Shown piece by piece: positions 8,702 through 17,536 of a DNA stretch of 64,000 bases (positions are counted from its first letter, which is position 1; the number at the start of each line of letters is the position of its first letter). Under the pieces are notes generated by a model. The model was not told the DNA's origin. It saw only the letters and a list, made by a program, of their open reading frames with translations, and did no database searches. The translations under genes were made by a program, and so were the position numbers. This stretch comes from an uncultured Victivallis sp. Lineage in GTDB: Bacteria > Verrucomicrobiota > Lentisphaeria > Victivallales > Victivallaceae. The stretch lies in the NCBI GenBank assembly GCA_944389895.1, contig CALXOA010000027.1:1-64000 (forward strand). The letters run 5' to 3'.

Positions 8702-9874
8702 ATGAACTGGCAACCGGTGATCGAGCGTTATGAGAACGAATTGCTGAACAATGTCATCCCTTTCTGGGAGAAACATTGCATCGACCGTGAATACGGCGGT
8801 TATTTCACCATGCTCGACCGCGACGGTTCGGTCTACGACACCAACAAATACATGTGGATGCAGTGGCGGATCGTCTATGTCTTCGCGACACTCTTCATGA
8901 GCCGCTACGGGAAAAACCATCCGGAATGGCTTGAAATCGCCCGTCAAGGGTACGATTTTCTCTACGAACACGGCCGGCTCGACGACGGAAGCTACTACTT
9001 CGAACTCAACCGCCGGGGCGAACCGGCAATGGCGCCCTACAGCATCTTCTCAGACTGTTTCGCCGCGATGGGTGCCGCCGCGATGTTCGCCGCCACCGGC
9101 GAGAGCCAATACCGGCGGGAAGCCGAATCAGCAATGCAGAGCTACATCCGCCGGTTGCCCGATCCGAAAGGGCGCTGGGAAAAATCTCTCCCGGGGCGCG
9201 GTGAGCGGCTCAATCTCGGCGGTTACATGATCCTCGCCAACCTCGGCTGCGTGATGAAGGAGTGCCTCAGGGACGATCAGTTCGACGCCGAAACCGATCG
9301 TGCGGTCCGTACGGTCATGGAGAAATTTTTCCACCCGGAACTCAAAGTTCTCTTCGAGAACGTCAACCCCGACGGAACCTTCGACCTCGACAGCTGTGAG
9401 GGACGTTTCGTGAACCCCGGGCACGGACTCGAATCCATGTGGTTCGTACTCCAGTACGCTGAGCGCATCGGCGACCGGGAACTGGCCGCCCGGGCCTGCG
9501 AATACATCGACTGCCAGTTCAGGTTCGGCACCGATCCGGTCTACGGAGGTATCTTCTACTTCATGGATGCCCTCGGGAAACCGCATCTCGAGCTGCAGCA
9601 CGACATGAAGCTCTGGTGGCCGCACAACGAGGCGATCATCGCAGCACTTTTCGCATACAAGCTCAGCGGCGAAGAACGGTTTCTCGAACACTTCAAAACC
9701 ATCGACGCCTGGACATGGCGCCACTTCCCCGACCCCGAATACGGAGAATGGTTCGGCTATCTCAACCGACGCGGAGAACCCAACAACATGCTCAAGGGGG
9801 GAAAATGGAAAACTTTCTTCCACCTTCCGCGCTGCCTGATGAAGTCCGCCGAACTGATGCGCACGATGGCGTAA
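8702..9874 (+). CDS. AGE-family sugar 2-epimerase (N-acylglucosamine 2-epimerase-like)
   Basis: This cytoplasmic (alpha/alpha)6-barrel protein of 390 residues resembles N-acylglucosamine 2-epimerases. Signature segments are KYMWMQWRIVYVFATLF near residue 55, WWPHNEAIIAALFAY near 305 and KGGKWKTFFHLPRCL near the end. The family interconverts 2-epimers such as GlcNAc/ManNAc, or glucose/mannose units in related members, and the substrate cannot be decided here. There is no signal peptide, so it acts on imported sugar. It is transcribed alone, away from gyrA, and converges on the repeat-protein gene 34 bp downstream. Confidence 0.85.
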   Translation: MNWQPVIERYENELLNNVIPFWEKHCIDREYGGYFTMLDRDGSVYDTNKYMWMQWRIVYVFATLFMSRYGKNHPEWLEIARQGYDFLYEHGRLDDGSYYFELNRRGEPAMAPYSIFSDCFAAMGAAAMFAATGESQYRREAESAMQSYIRRLPDPKGRWEKSLPGRGERLNLGGYMILANLGCVMKECLRDDQFDAETDRAVRTVMEKFFHPELKVLFENVNPDGTFDLDSCEGRFVNPGHGLESMWFVLQYAERIGDRELAARACEYIDCQFRFGTDPVYGGIFYFMDALGKPHLELQHDMKLWWPHNEAIIAALFAYKLSGEERFLEHFKTIDAWTWRHFPDPEYGEWFGYLNRRGEPNNMLKGGKWKTFFHLPRCLMKSAELMRTMA

Positions 9875-9908
9875 GCAGTCCCGCTGCTCCGCCCCCGTCG
9901 AGAAACTA

Positions 9909-10334
9909 CTATCGGCTTTCGGTACCGACAATGCGCCCGGAGGCGTCGCGATAGACCGTGCGGCCGCTGCCGGATTCGGTCGCAGTTCCGGTGATCCGCC
10001 CGGAAGCGTCGCGATAGACCGTGCGACCGTTGCCGGATTCGGTCGCCGTTCCGGTGATCCGCCCGGAGGCGTCGCGGTAGACCGTGCGGCCGCTGCCGGA
10101 CTCGGTCGCCGTTCCGGTGATCCGCCCGGAGGCGTCGCGATAGACCGTGCGACCGCTGCTCGATTCCGTCGCGGTTCCCTTTATTTTCAGGAAGGAATCG
10201 CGAAACACGGTTTTTCCGCCGGACTCGGTCGCGGTTCCGGCAATTCTGCCGGAAGCATCCCTGACGGTGGAAGTACTGCCGCCCCAGAGTGCGGTTCCGG
10301 CCAGAAGCAATACAGTCACAAACAACTTCACCAT
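9909..10334 (-). CDS. Small exported protein made of 21-residue repeats
   Basis: This 141-residue protein has a clear signal peptide (MVKLFVTVLLLAGTALWGGS). It is followed by six tandem repeats of 21 residues with the core GRTVYRDASGRITGTATES. The first two repeats are degenerate, the middle ones are nearly identical and the last is cut short (GRIVGTESR). The regular RDxxGRxxGTA pattern suggests a repeating beta structure in the periplasm or outside the cell. I do not recognise a function. It starts at ATG 10334 with GGGAGG about 7 nt upstream and has its own promoter. Confidence 0.75.
   Translation of the reverse strand: MVKLFVTVLLLAGTALWGGSTSTVRDASGRIAGTATESGGKTVFRDSFLKIKGTATESSSGRTVYRDASGRITGTATESGSGRTVYRDASGRITGTATESGNGRTVYRDASGRITGTATESGSGRTVYRDASGRIVGTESR
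9918..10154. repeat. 63-bp tandem repeat within coding sequence
   Basis: Almost four near-identical copies of a 63-bp unit encode the 21-residue repeats of the exported protein, and two more degenerate copies extend to about 10271. The period is an exact multiple of three. Differences between copies are mostly single bases, many of them silent. This suggests recent unit duplication under protein-level selection. Confidence 0.85.
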
Positions 10335-10354
10335 GGCAAACCTCCCATACAGCT

Positions 10355-10382
10355 AATATAAATGGGATATTGCAAAAATCAA
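10355..10382 (-). promoter_or_regulatory. Promoter for the repeat-protein gene
   Basis: On the minus strand TTGATT (10382-10377), a 16-bp spacer and TATATT (10360-10355) lie about 20 bp before the start codon. This leaves a leader of about 15 nt that contains GGGAGG. Confidence 0.5.
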
Positions 10383-10432
10383 GTGCACGGGAACCACGGC
10401 AACCTCAGACGGAGCGAAAGCTTTTCCGCAGG

Positions 10433-10488
10433 CATTACATACAGGAAACACAAAAAATAACCCCTCAAGATTTGCATTTTTAGGGGGA
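10433..10488 (-). terminator. tRNA-Val 3' flank: terminator-like hairpin in a conserved tRNA-flanking element
   Basis: Downstream of tRNA-Val the transcript would read CCCCT (10486-10482), a 16-nt loop, AGGGG (10465-10461) and then TTATTTTTT, a plausible intrinsic terminator. The same segment, bounded by CATTACATAC and with the CAAGATTTG core, occurs in the same orientation behind tRNA-Leu at 23807-23861. It is therefore more conserved than an ordinary terminator would need to be. Confidence 0.55.
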
Positions 10489-10502
10489 TTCGTGTAAAAA
10501 AA

Positions 10503-10579
<77 letters not shown>

Positions 10580-10647
10580 GGCAGCTAGAAAATATATCGC
10601 ACCGGAACCGGGAATGCAAGTGCGGCAGCAGCGGAAAATCGCTCTTT

Positions 10648-11367
10648 TCAGCGACTGTAACGAGGAGTCCTGGCGGCAGTCAACACAAACACCGGACCGG
10701 ACCCGGCCGAAAGCAGCGCTTTCGCCGCCGCCGTCAGCGTGGCGCCGGTGGTGAACACATCATCGACAAGGATAATCCGTTTTCCGCGGATTTTCTCCGG
10801 GTGGACGACTGCAAACGCCCCCCTGGGATTCCTGCGCCGCGCCGCGGTACCCAACGCAGACTGCCTGCGGCCACGGCGACGACGGCTCAGAGCATTCGAC
10901 AACGGGATCCCCAGTTCCCGTGCCACCATCCGGCCGAAGAGTTCCGCCTGATTGTAGGAACGGTACCAGAGCCGGGTAAAATGGAGTGGAACCGGCACCA
11001 CCAGATCCCCTTCAAAGGAGTTGCGCCGCATCGCTTCGCCGGCCAGGCGCCCGAGGGGACGCGCCAGTTCCGGAGCATCATGAAATTTGAAATCGTGAAT
11101 AATCCTGCGTCCAAGATCGCGGTACTCGAAAAGCGAACAGGCACCGACCCACGGGCGCGGCTCCGCGGCAAGGCATTTCGAACAGACCGCCAGAACACCA
11201 TCCAGCTCTCCACCGCACCCGGGACAGGCCGGTTGCGGGAAGAAACGCAATTTCGCCAGACAGTCAGGGCAGAATGCATTCACACCGGCACCGTCGCCGC
11301 TCCGACAGAGAGGACAGGGCAGCAGATTGCAGGCGGCGGAAAAGCGTCGCAGCCATTCAAACCTCAT
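10648..11367 (-). CDS. comF: ComF-family phosphoribosyltransferase-like protein
   Basis: This 239-residue protein combines an N-terminal zinc-ribbon-like cysteine set (CPLC, CPDC, CPGC, CSKC) with a type I phosphoribosyltransferase fold. The PRPP-loop signature ILVDDVFTTGATL lies near the C-terminus. ComF proteins are linked to DNA uptake and handling of incoming single strands, but the biochemical role is not settled. I chose the ATG at 11367 because GGAGG lies 10 nt upstream. The start overlaps the end of yraN by 11 bp, so the genes are coupled. Confidence 0.88.
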   Translation of the reverse strand: MRFEWLRRFSAACNLLPCPLCRSGDGAGVNAFCPDCLAKLRFFPQPACPGCGGELDGVLAVCSKCLAAEPRPWVGACSLFEYRDLGRRIIHDFKFHDAPELARPLGRLAGEAMRRNSFEGDLVVPVPLHFTRLWYRSYNQAELFGRMVARELGIPLSNALSRRRRGRRQSALGTAARRRNPRGAFAVVHPEKIRGKRIILVDDVFTTGATLTAAAKALLSAGSGPVFVLTAARTPRYSR

Positions 11368-11770
11368 CGTCACAACCTCCCCCCGACCCGGAACCGAACG
11401 GCGGGCGGTAGTCACGCCAGTGACGGATCTCGAGCAACCGCCAGCGGGTCATCACCACCTCGATCAGATCGAAACGCAGCAGCAGTTTCGGCGAACCGAT
11501 CATCTTCCAGTAGAACTTCGCAGCCTGAAAATTACGCCGCTTCTGACGATAACCGAGATTGTCCAACGGCCGGTAGCGCCCGATTCGTCGCCGCGTCTTG
11601 ACCTCAACAAACAGAATGGCGCCACCGTCACGCGCAACAAGGTCGAGTTCTCCCGCCCGGATACGCCAGTTGCGGGCGAGGATCTCGCACCCCTTGGATT
11701 CGAGCAGCCGGCGGGCGGCGTCCTCGCCGCGCCGCCCCAGTTTCAGATGGGCTTTGCGGGCCGGCCTCAT
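11357..11770 (-). CDS. YraN/UPF0102 family endonuclease-like protein
   Basis: This is a 137-residue member of the UPF0102 family with the PD-(D/E)xK-like core GELDLVARDGGAILFVEVKTR split by a short loop. It begins HLKLGRRGEDAARRLLESKG, as is usual for the family. Function is unproven; a role in DNA or RNA processing is assumed from the nuclease fold. It overlaps the ispD stop by 4 bp (ATGA) and the comF start by 11 bp. Confidence 0.88.
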   Translation of the reverse strand: MRPARKAHLKLGRRGEDAARRLLESKGCEILARNWRIRAGELDLVARDGGAILFVEVKTRRRIGRYRPLDNLGYRQKRRNFQAAKFYWKMIGSPKLLLRFDLIEVVMTRWRLLEIRHWRDYRPPFGSGSGGGCDDEV

Positions 11771-12444
11771 TCCGCCAGCAGCCGCTCCAACCGGGCGACA
11801 TCGCGCCGGAAGGTGAGCTTGGTGTTGTCAGATGGATTTTCCACAACCGCCGTCGCAAAACCGGCCGCCTCCATCACACCGGCGTCATCGGAAAATTCCC
11901 GTCCAGCCGCCAGAAGGTATGCCCGGCGGAGTTTCTCCAGTTCGAAAACCTGCGGTGTCTCAACCCGCCACAGGCAATCACGGTCAACCGTCGCAATGAC
12001 CACTCCGTCCGGAGCGGTCCGCTTCAGCGTGTCCGTCACCGGCTTACCCGGAACGGCCCCGCCGACCTCCCGGGCCCGGGGCAGCAGCCGGTCGAGCAGT
12101 TCCGCATCCGCCAGCGGCCGCGCGGCATCGTGTATCGCGACAAAGGCGGCCTCCGGCGGCAAAGCGGCGAGCCCCGCTTCCACCGAAGCCGAACGCGTCG
12201 CACCGCCTTCAACCCATCTGATCCGCGCCGCCGCACCGAAGCGGTCGGCAGCCGCCAGAAATCGCGCCCGGTCAGCCGCCGGTACCACCACGACCAGAAA
12301 GCCCGGCTTCACCAGCGGCAGAAAACGACGGACACTGTGCAGGAAAAGCGGCACTCCCGCCAGCTCCAGCAACAGTTTGTTGCCGCCGCCGAACCGCCGT
12401 GCCGAACCGCCGGCAGCGATGACGATACCGAGATCACTGTACAT
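11767..12444 (-). CDS. ispD: 2-C-methyl-D-erythritol 4-phosphate cytidylyltransferase
   Basis: IspD attaches CMP to methylerythritol phosphate in the non-mevalonate isoprenoid pathway. The 225-residue protein starts MYSDLGIVIAAGGSARRFGG, the nucleotide-binding loop, followed by NKLLLELAGVPLFLHSV. Further family motifs are VAIHDAARPL, VTDTLKR and QVFELEKLRRAY. I chose the ATG at 12444 because GGAGGGG lies about 8 nt upstream. It is not fused to IspF. It lies 45 bp downstream of gatA. Confidence 0.94.
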   Translation of the reverse strand: MYSDLGIVIAAGGSARRFGGGNKLLLELAGVPLFLHSVRRFLPLVKPGFLVVVVPAADRARFLAAADRFGAAARIRWVEGGATRSASVEAGLAALPPEAAFVAIHDAARPLADAELLDRLLPRAREVGGAVPGKPVTDTLKRTAPDGVVIATVDRDCLWRVETPQVFELEKLRRAYLLAAGREFSDDAGVMEAAGFATAVVENPSDNTKLTFRRDVARLERLLAE

Positions 12445-12488
12445 GAATGGCCCCTCCGGAGTCGTCTCCTCAGCCGCAACCGACCGGA

Positions 12489-13940
12489 TCACCGGTTCAG
12501 AAAGAACGCATTGGAAACACACAGCAGCCGCGCCTCATCAAGCGCGGGCGCCATGAACTGCACCCCGACCGGCATTCCGGTCTCCCCGTCCTGCCCCGCG
12601 GGAACGCTGATTCCGCAGTTTCCCGAAAGATTCAACGCGATCGTGAAGATGTCCGAGAGATACATCTGCAGAGGATCGGACTTCTCCCCGAACTTGAACG
12701 CCACCGTCGGAGTCACCGGCGTCAGCATCACGTCACATGACCGGAACGCCTCCTCAAAATCACGACGGATCAGAGTGCGTACCTTCTGGGCACGCAGATA
12801 ATAGGCGTCATAATATCCGCTCGAAAGCACATAGGTTCCGAGCAGGATCCGCCGCTTGACCTCTGCCCCGAATCCGGCGCCCCGGGTACGGAAATAGGTG
12901 TCGACCAGATCACGCCCCTCGACCCGGGCTCCGTAACGGATGCCGTCGAATCGGGCAAGGTTGGCACTCGCCTCCGCAGTGGCAATGATGTAATAGACCG
13001 CCACCGCATATCTGGTGTGAGGCAGAGAAACATCGACAAGCTCGGCACCGAGCGCCCGAACCTTCTCGATCGAATGACGCAACACCTTCTCGACTCCGGA
13101 ACTCAACCCGGAACCGGAAAAATACTCCTTCGGCAACCCGATTCGGACGCCGCGGAGAGACCCACTCCCCGAACGGACCGCATCGGCGAATCCCCCGGCG
13201 GCAACCGGCAGGCAGGTCGAGTCCATCCGGTCCGGCCCGGCGATCGTATCGAGCAGAATCGCAGCGTCAAGCACATCGTGGGTCATCGGCCCGATCTGAT
13301 CGAGACTGGAAGCGAATGCAACCAGGCCATGCCGCGAAACACGACCATAGGTCGGCTTGAGTCCGACCACACCGCAGAATGCGGCTGGCTGCCGGATCGA
13401 ACCACCGGTGTCGGAACCGAGCGCGGCCGCAGCAAACGACGCGGCAACACACGCGGCGGAGCCGCCCGAGGATCCCCCGGGCACCCGTGTGGTACCATGC
13501 GGGTTCGCCGTTTTCTGGAATGCGCTGTTCTCGCAGCTCGACCCCATCGCAAATTCATCCATATTGAGGCGGCCGAACGGAATGAACCCCTTCTCCTTCA
13601 ACCGCGCAACAGCGGTGGAATCGTAGGGGGAACAGACCGGCGCAAGAATCTTCGACGCACAGGAACAGCTCTCCCCGGCGGTCACAATGCAATCCTTGAT
13701 CCCGATCGGAATCCCGTCAAATTCGCTGAGGGGGCGCCCCTCGCGACGCCGGGCGTCGGAACGGGCAGCCTCGGCCAGAACACGATCGGCATCCAGCTTC
13801 AAAAATGCGCGGATTTCACCATCCTTCTCCTTCACCCGCGCGAGATATCCCTCGACAAGGGCGGTTGCAGAGAACTCCCCTGCAGCAAGAGCGGCGGCAA
13901 GCTCATGGATCGGACGGGCAGTCAGATTCAAACCAGCCAT
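12489..13940 (-). CDS. gatA: Asp/Glu-tRNA amidotransferase subunit A
   Basis: This 483-residue amidase-signature protein supplies ammonia to convert Glu-tRNA(Gln) or Asp-tRNA(Asn) to the amide form. The Ser-cisSer-Lys catalytic elements are visible: Lys in PIGIKDCIV, and the Gly/Ser-rich stretch VPGGSSGGSAACVAA with the nucleophile in ALGSDTGGSIRQPA. It begins one base after the gatC stop, so gatCA form an operon. No gatB is in this window. Confidence 0.97.
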   Translation of the reverse strand: MAGLNLTARPIHELAAALAAGEFSATALVEGYLARVKEKDGEIRAFLKLDADRVLAEAARSDARRREGRPLSEFDGIPIGIKDCIVTAGESCSCASKILAPVCSPYDSTAVARLKEKGFIPFGRLNMDEFAMGSSCENSAFQKTANPHGTTRVPGGSSGGSAACVAASFAAAALGSDTGGSIRQPAAFCGVVGLKPTYGRVSRHGLVAFASSLDQIGPMTHDVLDAAILLDTIAGPDRMDSTCLPVAAGGFADAVRSGSGSLRGVRIGLPKEYFSGSGLSSGVEKVLRHSIEKVRALGAELVDVSLPHTRYAVAVYYIIATAEASANLARFDGIRYGARVEGRDLVDTYFRTRGAGFGAEVKRRILLGTYVLSSGYYDAYYLRAQKVRTLIRRDFEEAFRSCDVMLTPVTPTVAFKFGEKSDPLQMYLSDIFTIALNLSGNCGISVPAGQDGETGMPVGVQFMAPALDEARLLCVSNAFFLNR

Positions 13941-13941
13941 T

Positions 13942-14247
13942 TCAGTTCATTCCCTCCCCCGGCAGCACCTGCGGCACCCGGATCAGTTCGCCGTTCATCA
14001 GCTCCGGCGCGTTGGCGAGAATCGGAGCGCGGTCAAACGGTTCGCCGGGCACATCCTCGCGCCAGACGTTGGTCAGCGCCGCGGCATGCGCGGTCGGTTC
14101 GACGCCGGAGACATCGAGTTCGGAAAGCTCGTTGATGTAGTCGACGATGCTTTCGAGATCCCGCTGGAGGCCCTCCTTCTCTGCGTCGGAGATCTCCAGC
14201 CGGGCGAGCGTCGCCACGTAATCGATATCGATATTGGTTTTTTCCAT
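13942..14247 (-). CDS. gatC: Asp/Glu-tRNA amidotransferase subunit C
   Basis: GatC is a 101-residue protein that wraps around and stabilises GatA/GatB. The N-terminal helix pair is typical: VATLARLEISDAEKEGLQ, then DLESIVDYINELSELDVSGV. The C-terminal extended part WREDVPGEPFDRAPILANAP also matches the family. A GAGGAAAAG ribosome site abuts the ATG at 14247. Confidence 0.95.
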   Translation of the reverse strand: MEKTNIDIDYVATLARLEISDAEKEGLQRDLESIVDYINELSELDVSGVEPTAHAAALTNVWREDVPGEPFDRAPILANAPELMNGELIRVPQVLPGEGMN

Positions 14248-14368
14248 CTTTTCCTCAATGGTTCCGGAACTTCAGCCGGGGAGACCGTGCAATGCAGCGC
14301 CCGGGGCGGGACTTTCCCCCCTCCGGGCATACATTCAGCGGCCGGGACCACCGGAGAATGCCGGTTTC

Positions 14369-16027
14369 TTACTTCGCGGCCTTCTCGAGCGTCAGGGTCT
14401 TGGTCACCAGATCGCAGACCTCGGTCGGCCCGAAATACTGGATCGGCCCCGGATAGACATAAGCGGTTTCCTTCGCCCATTCGGCACGGTGCGCGGCAAA
14501 GAATTTGAACGGCGCGCCGTCAAGCTCCACCAGAGCCTTCCGGATCACCGGCTTGTCGTGCCCGTGCCGGCGTTCGATGTTCATCATCATCGTGATCGGA
14601 ATACCGCCGGCGATCCACTTCTCGGCCGGAAGTACCGTGTTACGAACGCTCGACATGTAACCGGTCCGCCCCGCACCGATCAGGGCCGCGGCGTTGTAGC
14701 CGAGGCTGTAGCAGTAATCGGCGTCGTAGTTCGACGGAGCAGCACAGCGCCCCTCATAACCGAAGAAGTGAACCTGCGTGGAGAACTTGCCGACGTAGGT
14801 ACCCTCGGCCTTCATCTGCTTCAGGCGGGTGCCGACCATTTCGGCGAGCATCTTCTCGGTTTCGATCAGAGAGACCTGGACATTGCCGTGCGGGTCGCGA
14901 TCGTTGCAGAGCTGCGCCTGGATACCGGCCGGCAGCGAACCGAAGACCTTCGCAAGCTCGGCCGAGAGGTTCGCCTTGACGAACTCGACCTTGGCGGCCT
15001 TGTCCATCGCATTGACCTTGTCGGCATTGGCGGCCAGCAGGTCGTTGAGTTCCGCAATCAGCACCTTGATCTCGGGCACAAATTCGATCAGCCCCTCGGG
15101 AATCAACGCGACACCGAAGTTCATCCCGGCGGCGGCACGGGCGGCAACCACGACGGCGATCTGCTCGACGATCTCGGCGAGGGTCATCTTCTTTGCGGCG
15201 ACCTCTTCGGAGATGATCGCGACGTTCGGCTGGGTCTGCAACGCACACTCAAGCGCGATGTGCGAAGCGGAACGGCCCATCAGCTTGATGAAGTGCCAGT
15301 ATTTCTTCGCGGAGTTCGCGTCACGGCCGATGTTGCCGATAAGTTCGCTGTAGACGCGGCAGGCGGTGTCGAAACCGAAACTCGCTTCGATCCACTCGTT
15401 CTTGAGGTCGCCGTCGATGGTTTTCGGGCAACCGATCACCTGAATCGGAATATCGTGGCTCTTGAAGTACTCCGCAAGCATGCAGGCGTTGGTGTTGGAG
15501 TCGTCGCCGCCGATGATGACCAGCGCGGAGATTCCGAGCACTTCGCAATTGCGGCGGGCCGCTTCGAACTGCTCGTCCGTTTCAAGCTTGGTCCGGCCGG
15601 AACCGATCATGTCGAATCCGCCGGTATTGCGGTAGGCGTCAATCACCGCCGGAGTCAGCTCCATGTACTCATCGCGCACCAGACCATCAGGGCCCTTCAG
15701 AAAGCCGATCAGACGGCTGTCGGAATTGAGCGACTTGATGCCGTCGAACAGACCGGCGATCACATTGTGCCCGCCGGGAGCCTGGCCGCCGGAGAGAATC
15801 ACGCCGACGGTGACCGGTTTGGCCCCGGCCGCCTTGTCCGCAGCCTCAAACGTCAGTACCGGACTGCCGAACGTGGTCTTGAAGATCGCCTTGATCTTGT
15901 CGACGTCGGCGACCGCGGTGGTCGGCGCGCCTTCAATGACACGGACAGCGGCCCCCCTGGCGAGCGCGGGGGGAAGTTTCGGGGCGTAGGCGGCACGCGC
16001 CTTCTGCAGAGGAGAAATTTGACTCAT
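14369..16027 (-). CDS. pfp: Diphosphate-fructose-6-phosphate 1-phosphotransferase (PPi-PFK)
   Basis: This 552-residue enzyme interconverts fructose 6-phosphate and fructose 1,6-bisphosphate using pyrophosphate. Motifs are [24 protein letters not shown] and [12 protein letters not shown]. The GGDD and PKTIDGD forms, rather than GGDG and TIDND, are the recognised marks of PPi instead of ATP use. Length suits the long PFP class. I chose the ATG at 16027 with GGAAGG 10 nt upstream over a GTG three codons earlier. The reversible reaction suits an anaerobe that saves ATP. It is a single-gene unit divergent from ctpA. Confidence 0.95.
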   Translation of the reverse strand: MSQISPLQKARAAYAPKLPPALARGAAVRVIEGAPTTAVADVDKIKAIFKTTFGSPVLTFEAADKAAGAKPVTVGVILSGGQAPGGHNVIAGLFDGIKSLNSDSRLIGFLKGPDGLVRDEYMELTPAVIDAYRNTGGFDMIGSGRTKLETDEQFEAARRNCEVLGISALVIIGGDDSNTNACMLAEYFKSHDIPIQVIGCPKTIDGDLKNEWIEASFGFDTACRVYSELIGNIGRDANSAKKYWHFIKLMGRSASHIALECALQTQPNVAIISEEVAAKKMTLAEIVEQIAVVVAARAAAGMNFGVALIPEGLIEFVPEIKVLIAELNDLLAANADKVNAMDKAAKVEFVKANLSAELAKVFGSLPAGIQAQLCNDRDPHGNVQVSLIETEKMLAEMVGTRLKQMKAEGTYVGKFSTQVHFFGYEGRCAAPSNYDADYCYSLGYNAAALIGAGRTGYMSSVRNTVLPAEKWIAGGIPITMMMNIERRHGHDKPVIRKALVELDGAPFKFFAAHRAEWAKETAYVYPGPIQYFGPTEVCDLVTKTLTLEKAAK

Positions 16028-16231
16028 GATCGTCACCTTCCGGTTAATTGGTTCTGTCGCAAAAGGTTAAATCTGCAAATCCTCAACCGGCCGGAACGTG
16101 CGACGTCCGGCGGATCAGATGCGGATGGTATAAAATAATCCACAACTACCGATTTATCAAGCTGGTATTATCCGGTTTCCCCAAGTATATTGATCTGAAA
16201 AACACAATCACTGCATTGGAAAGGGTTCCCC

Positions 16232-17536
16232 ATGAAACTATCTGCATTCCCCTGCCTGGCAGCGGCTCTGCTGCTCTCCGTCACCGGCTGCCGGAGCACC
16301 GCCCCCGGAACGCCGGAGGATTCCGCTCCGGGAGAGGGACTCCAGGAGAGTGATTTCAGCCGCGCCGCCATCTTCGTCCGGGCGCTGGAGCTTCTGCACA
16401 CCGAGTACGTCGACGCCGACCGTGCCTCAATCGATAAACTCTTCATCAACGCGATGAAGGGGATGGCCGGAGAACTCGATCCCTACTCCGGTTACGAACC
16501 GCCGCAGGAGTACTCCGAAAATGAGGCGAAGCGGACCGGAGAACAAACCGGCGTCGGAATCGAGGTCACCAAACCGGAGGGGATGCCGCTGGTGGTCGTC
16601 GGCGTCATTCCCGGCTCCCCGGCCGATCAGGCCGGTATCATCCCCGGCGACCGGATCGTCGAAATCGACGATCAGCCGGTTCGAAAACTCCATCTCGATC
16701 AGGCGGTACTGCTGGCACGCGGGCCGGAAGGGAGTACCGTCAGGTTCAAAGTCACCCGTGGCGGCGAAACAGACCCTCTGGAGATCCCGTTGCGACGCGG
16801 GAAAGTGATCCGTCCGTCGGTCCCACCGGATTCGATCCGGATGCTGCCGGGCAAAATCGGCTACCTGAGAATCGAAAGCTTCAATCTGCACACACCGGCG
16901 GAAGTGCGCGCCGCGCTTGCACATCTGAAGGAACAGGGAGCGACCGCGCTGATTCTCGACCTGCGCAACAATCCCGGAGGCATCGTCTCCGCCGCGGTGG
17001 AGATCGCCGGGATGTTCCTCGCACCGGGGAAGACGATTCTGAGCATCCGGAATCGGAAGAACAACGAGGCGCAGCAGGTTCACGCCGGGGGGCCGTCCGC
17101 CGACGGGCACGATACGGAAACACCGCTGGTGCTGCTGGTCAATCCATTTACCGCAAGTGCGTCGGAGATCTTCGCCGGTGCATTGAAGGACAACGGCCGG
17201 GCCCGGCTGGTCGGGATGCGTACCTATGGGAAGGGCACTTTGCTGCGGGTGGTCAGACTGCCGGACGGCGGAGCAGTGCGGTTCGCCTCCGGGCGTTACG
17301 TAACGCCTTCCGGCCGGGTGATCGAAGGGCATGGGCTCGAACCGGATCTCACGGTGAAGCTCCCGCTCGAAGCTCTTCTCAAGCTCTCATCGCAGTTGCG
17401 CCGTTATCCCGGCGTCGTTGCTCCGGAAAAAGAGGGTGCGCTCTACGACTCCCAGCTGGAGGCTGCGCTCTCTCTGCTCGCGCCCTCCCCGACACCGAGG
17501 AGCGTGGAGTCTACCGCTTCTCCAGCGGATAACTGA
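16232..17536 (+). CDS. S41-family C-terminal processing protease, lipoprotein
   Basis: This 434-residue periplasmic protease has a lipoprotein signal (MKLSAFPCLAAALLLSVTGC; lipid attachment at Cys20). A PDZ domain (about residues 100-190, with GVGIEVT and GSPADQAGIIPGDRIVEI) is followed by the S41 tail-specific protease domain. Ser311 in TASASEIFAG and Lys334 in TYGKGTLL are the expected catalytic dyad. Such proteases trim or degrade envelope proteins by their C-terminus. It starts after an AAGGG ribosome site. Its 3' end overlaps that of the opposite-strand phosphoesterase gene by 26 bp. Confidence 0.93.
   Translation: MKLSAFPCLAAALLLSVTGCRSTAPGTPEDSAPGEGLQESDFSRAAIFVRALELLHTEYVDADRASIDKLFINAMKGMAGELDPYSGYEPPQEYSENEAKRTGEQTGVGIEVTKPEGMPLVVVGVIPGSPADQAGIIPGDRIVEIDDQPVRKLHLDQAVLLARGPEGSTVRFKVTRGGETDPLEIPLRRGKVIRPSVPPDSIRMLPGKIGYLRIESFNLHTPAEVRAALAHLKEQGATALILDLRNNPGGIVSAAVEIAGMFLAPGKTILSIRNRKNNEAQQVHAGGPSADGHDTETPLVLLVNPFTASASEIFAGALKDNGRARLVGMRTYGKGTLLRVVRLPDGGAVRFASGRYVTPSGRVIEGHGLEPDLTVKLPLEALLKLSSQLRRYPGVVAPEKEGALYDSQLEAALSLLAPSPTPRSVESTASPADN

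Noticed and set aside
9918..10271. CRISPR-like array
   Set aside because: The 63-bp units are contiguous, in frame and encode a protein repeat with a signal peptide. There are no spacers and no cas genes.
14234..16138. 634-codon plus-strand frame opposite gatC/PPi-PFK
   Set aside because: It mirrors the third-codon-position pattern of PPi-PFK, whose motifs are complete. No ribosome site or family pattern is seen.
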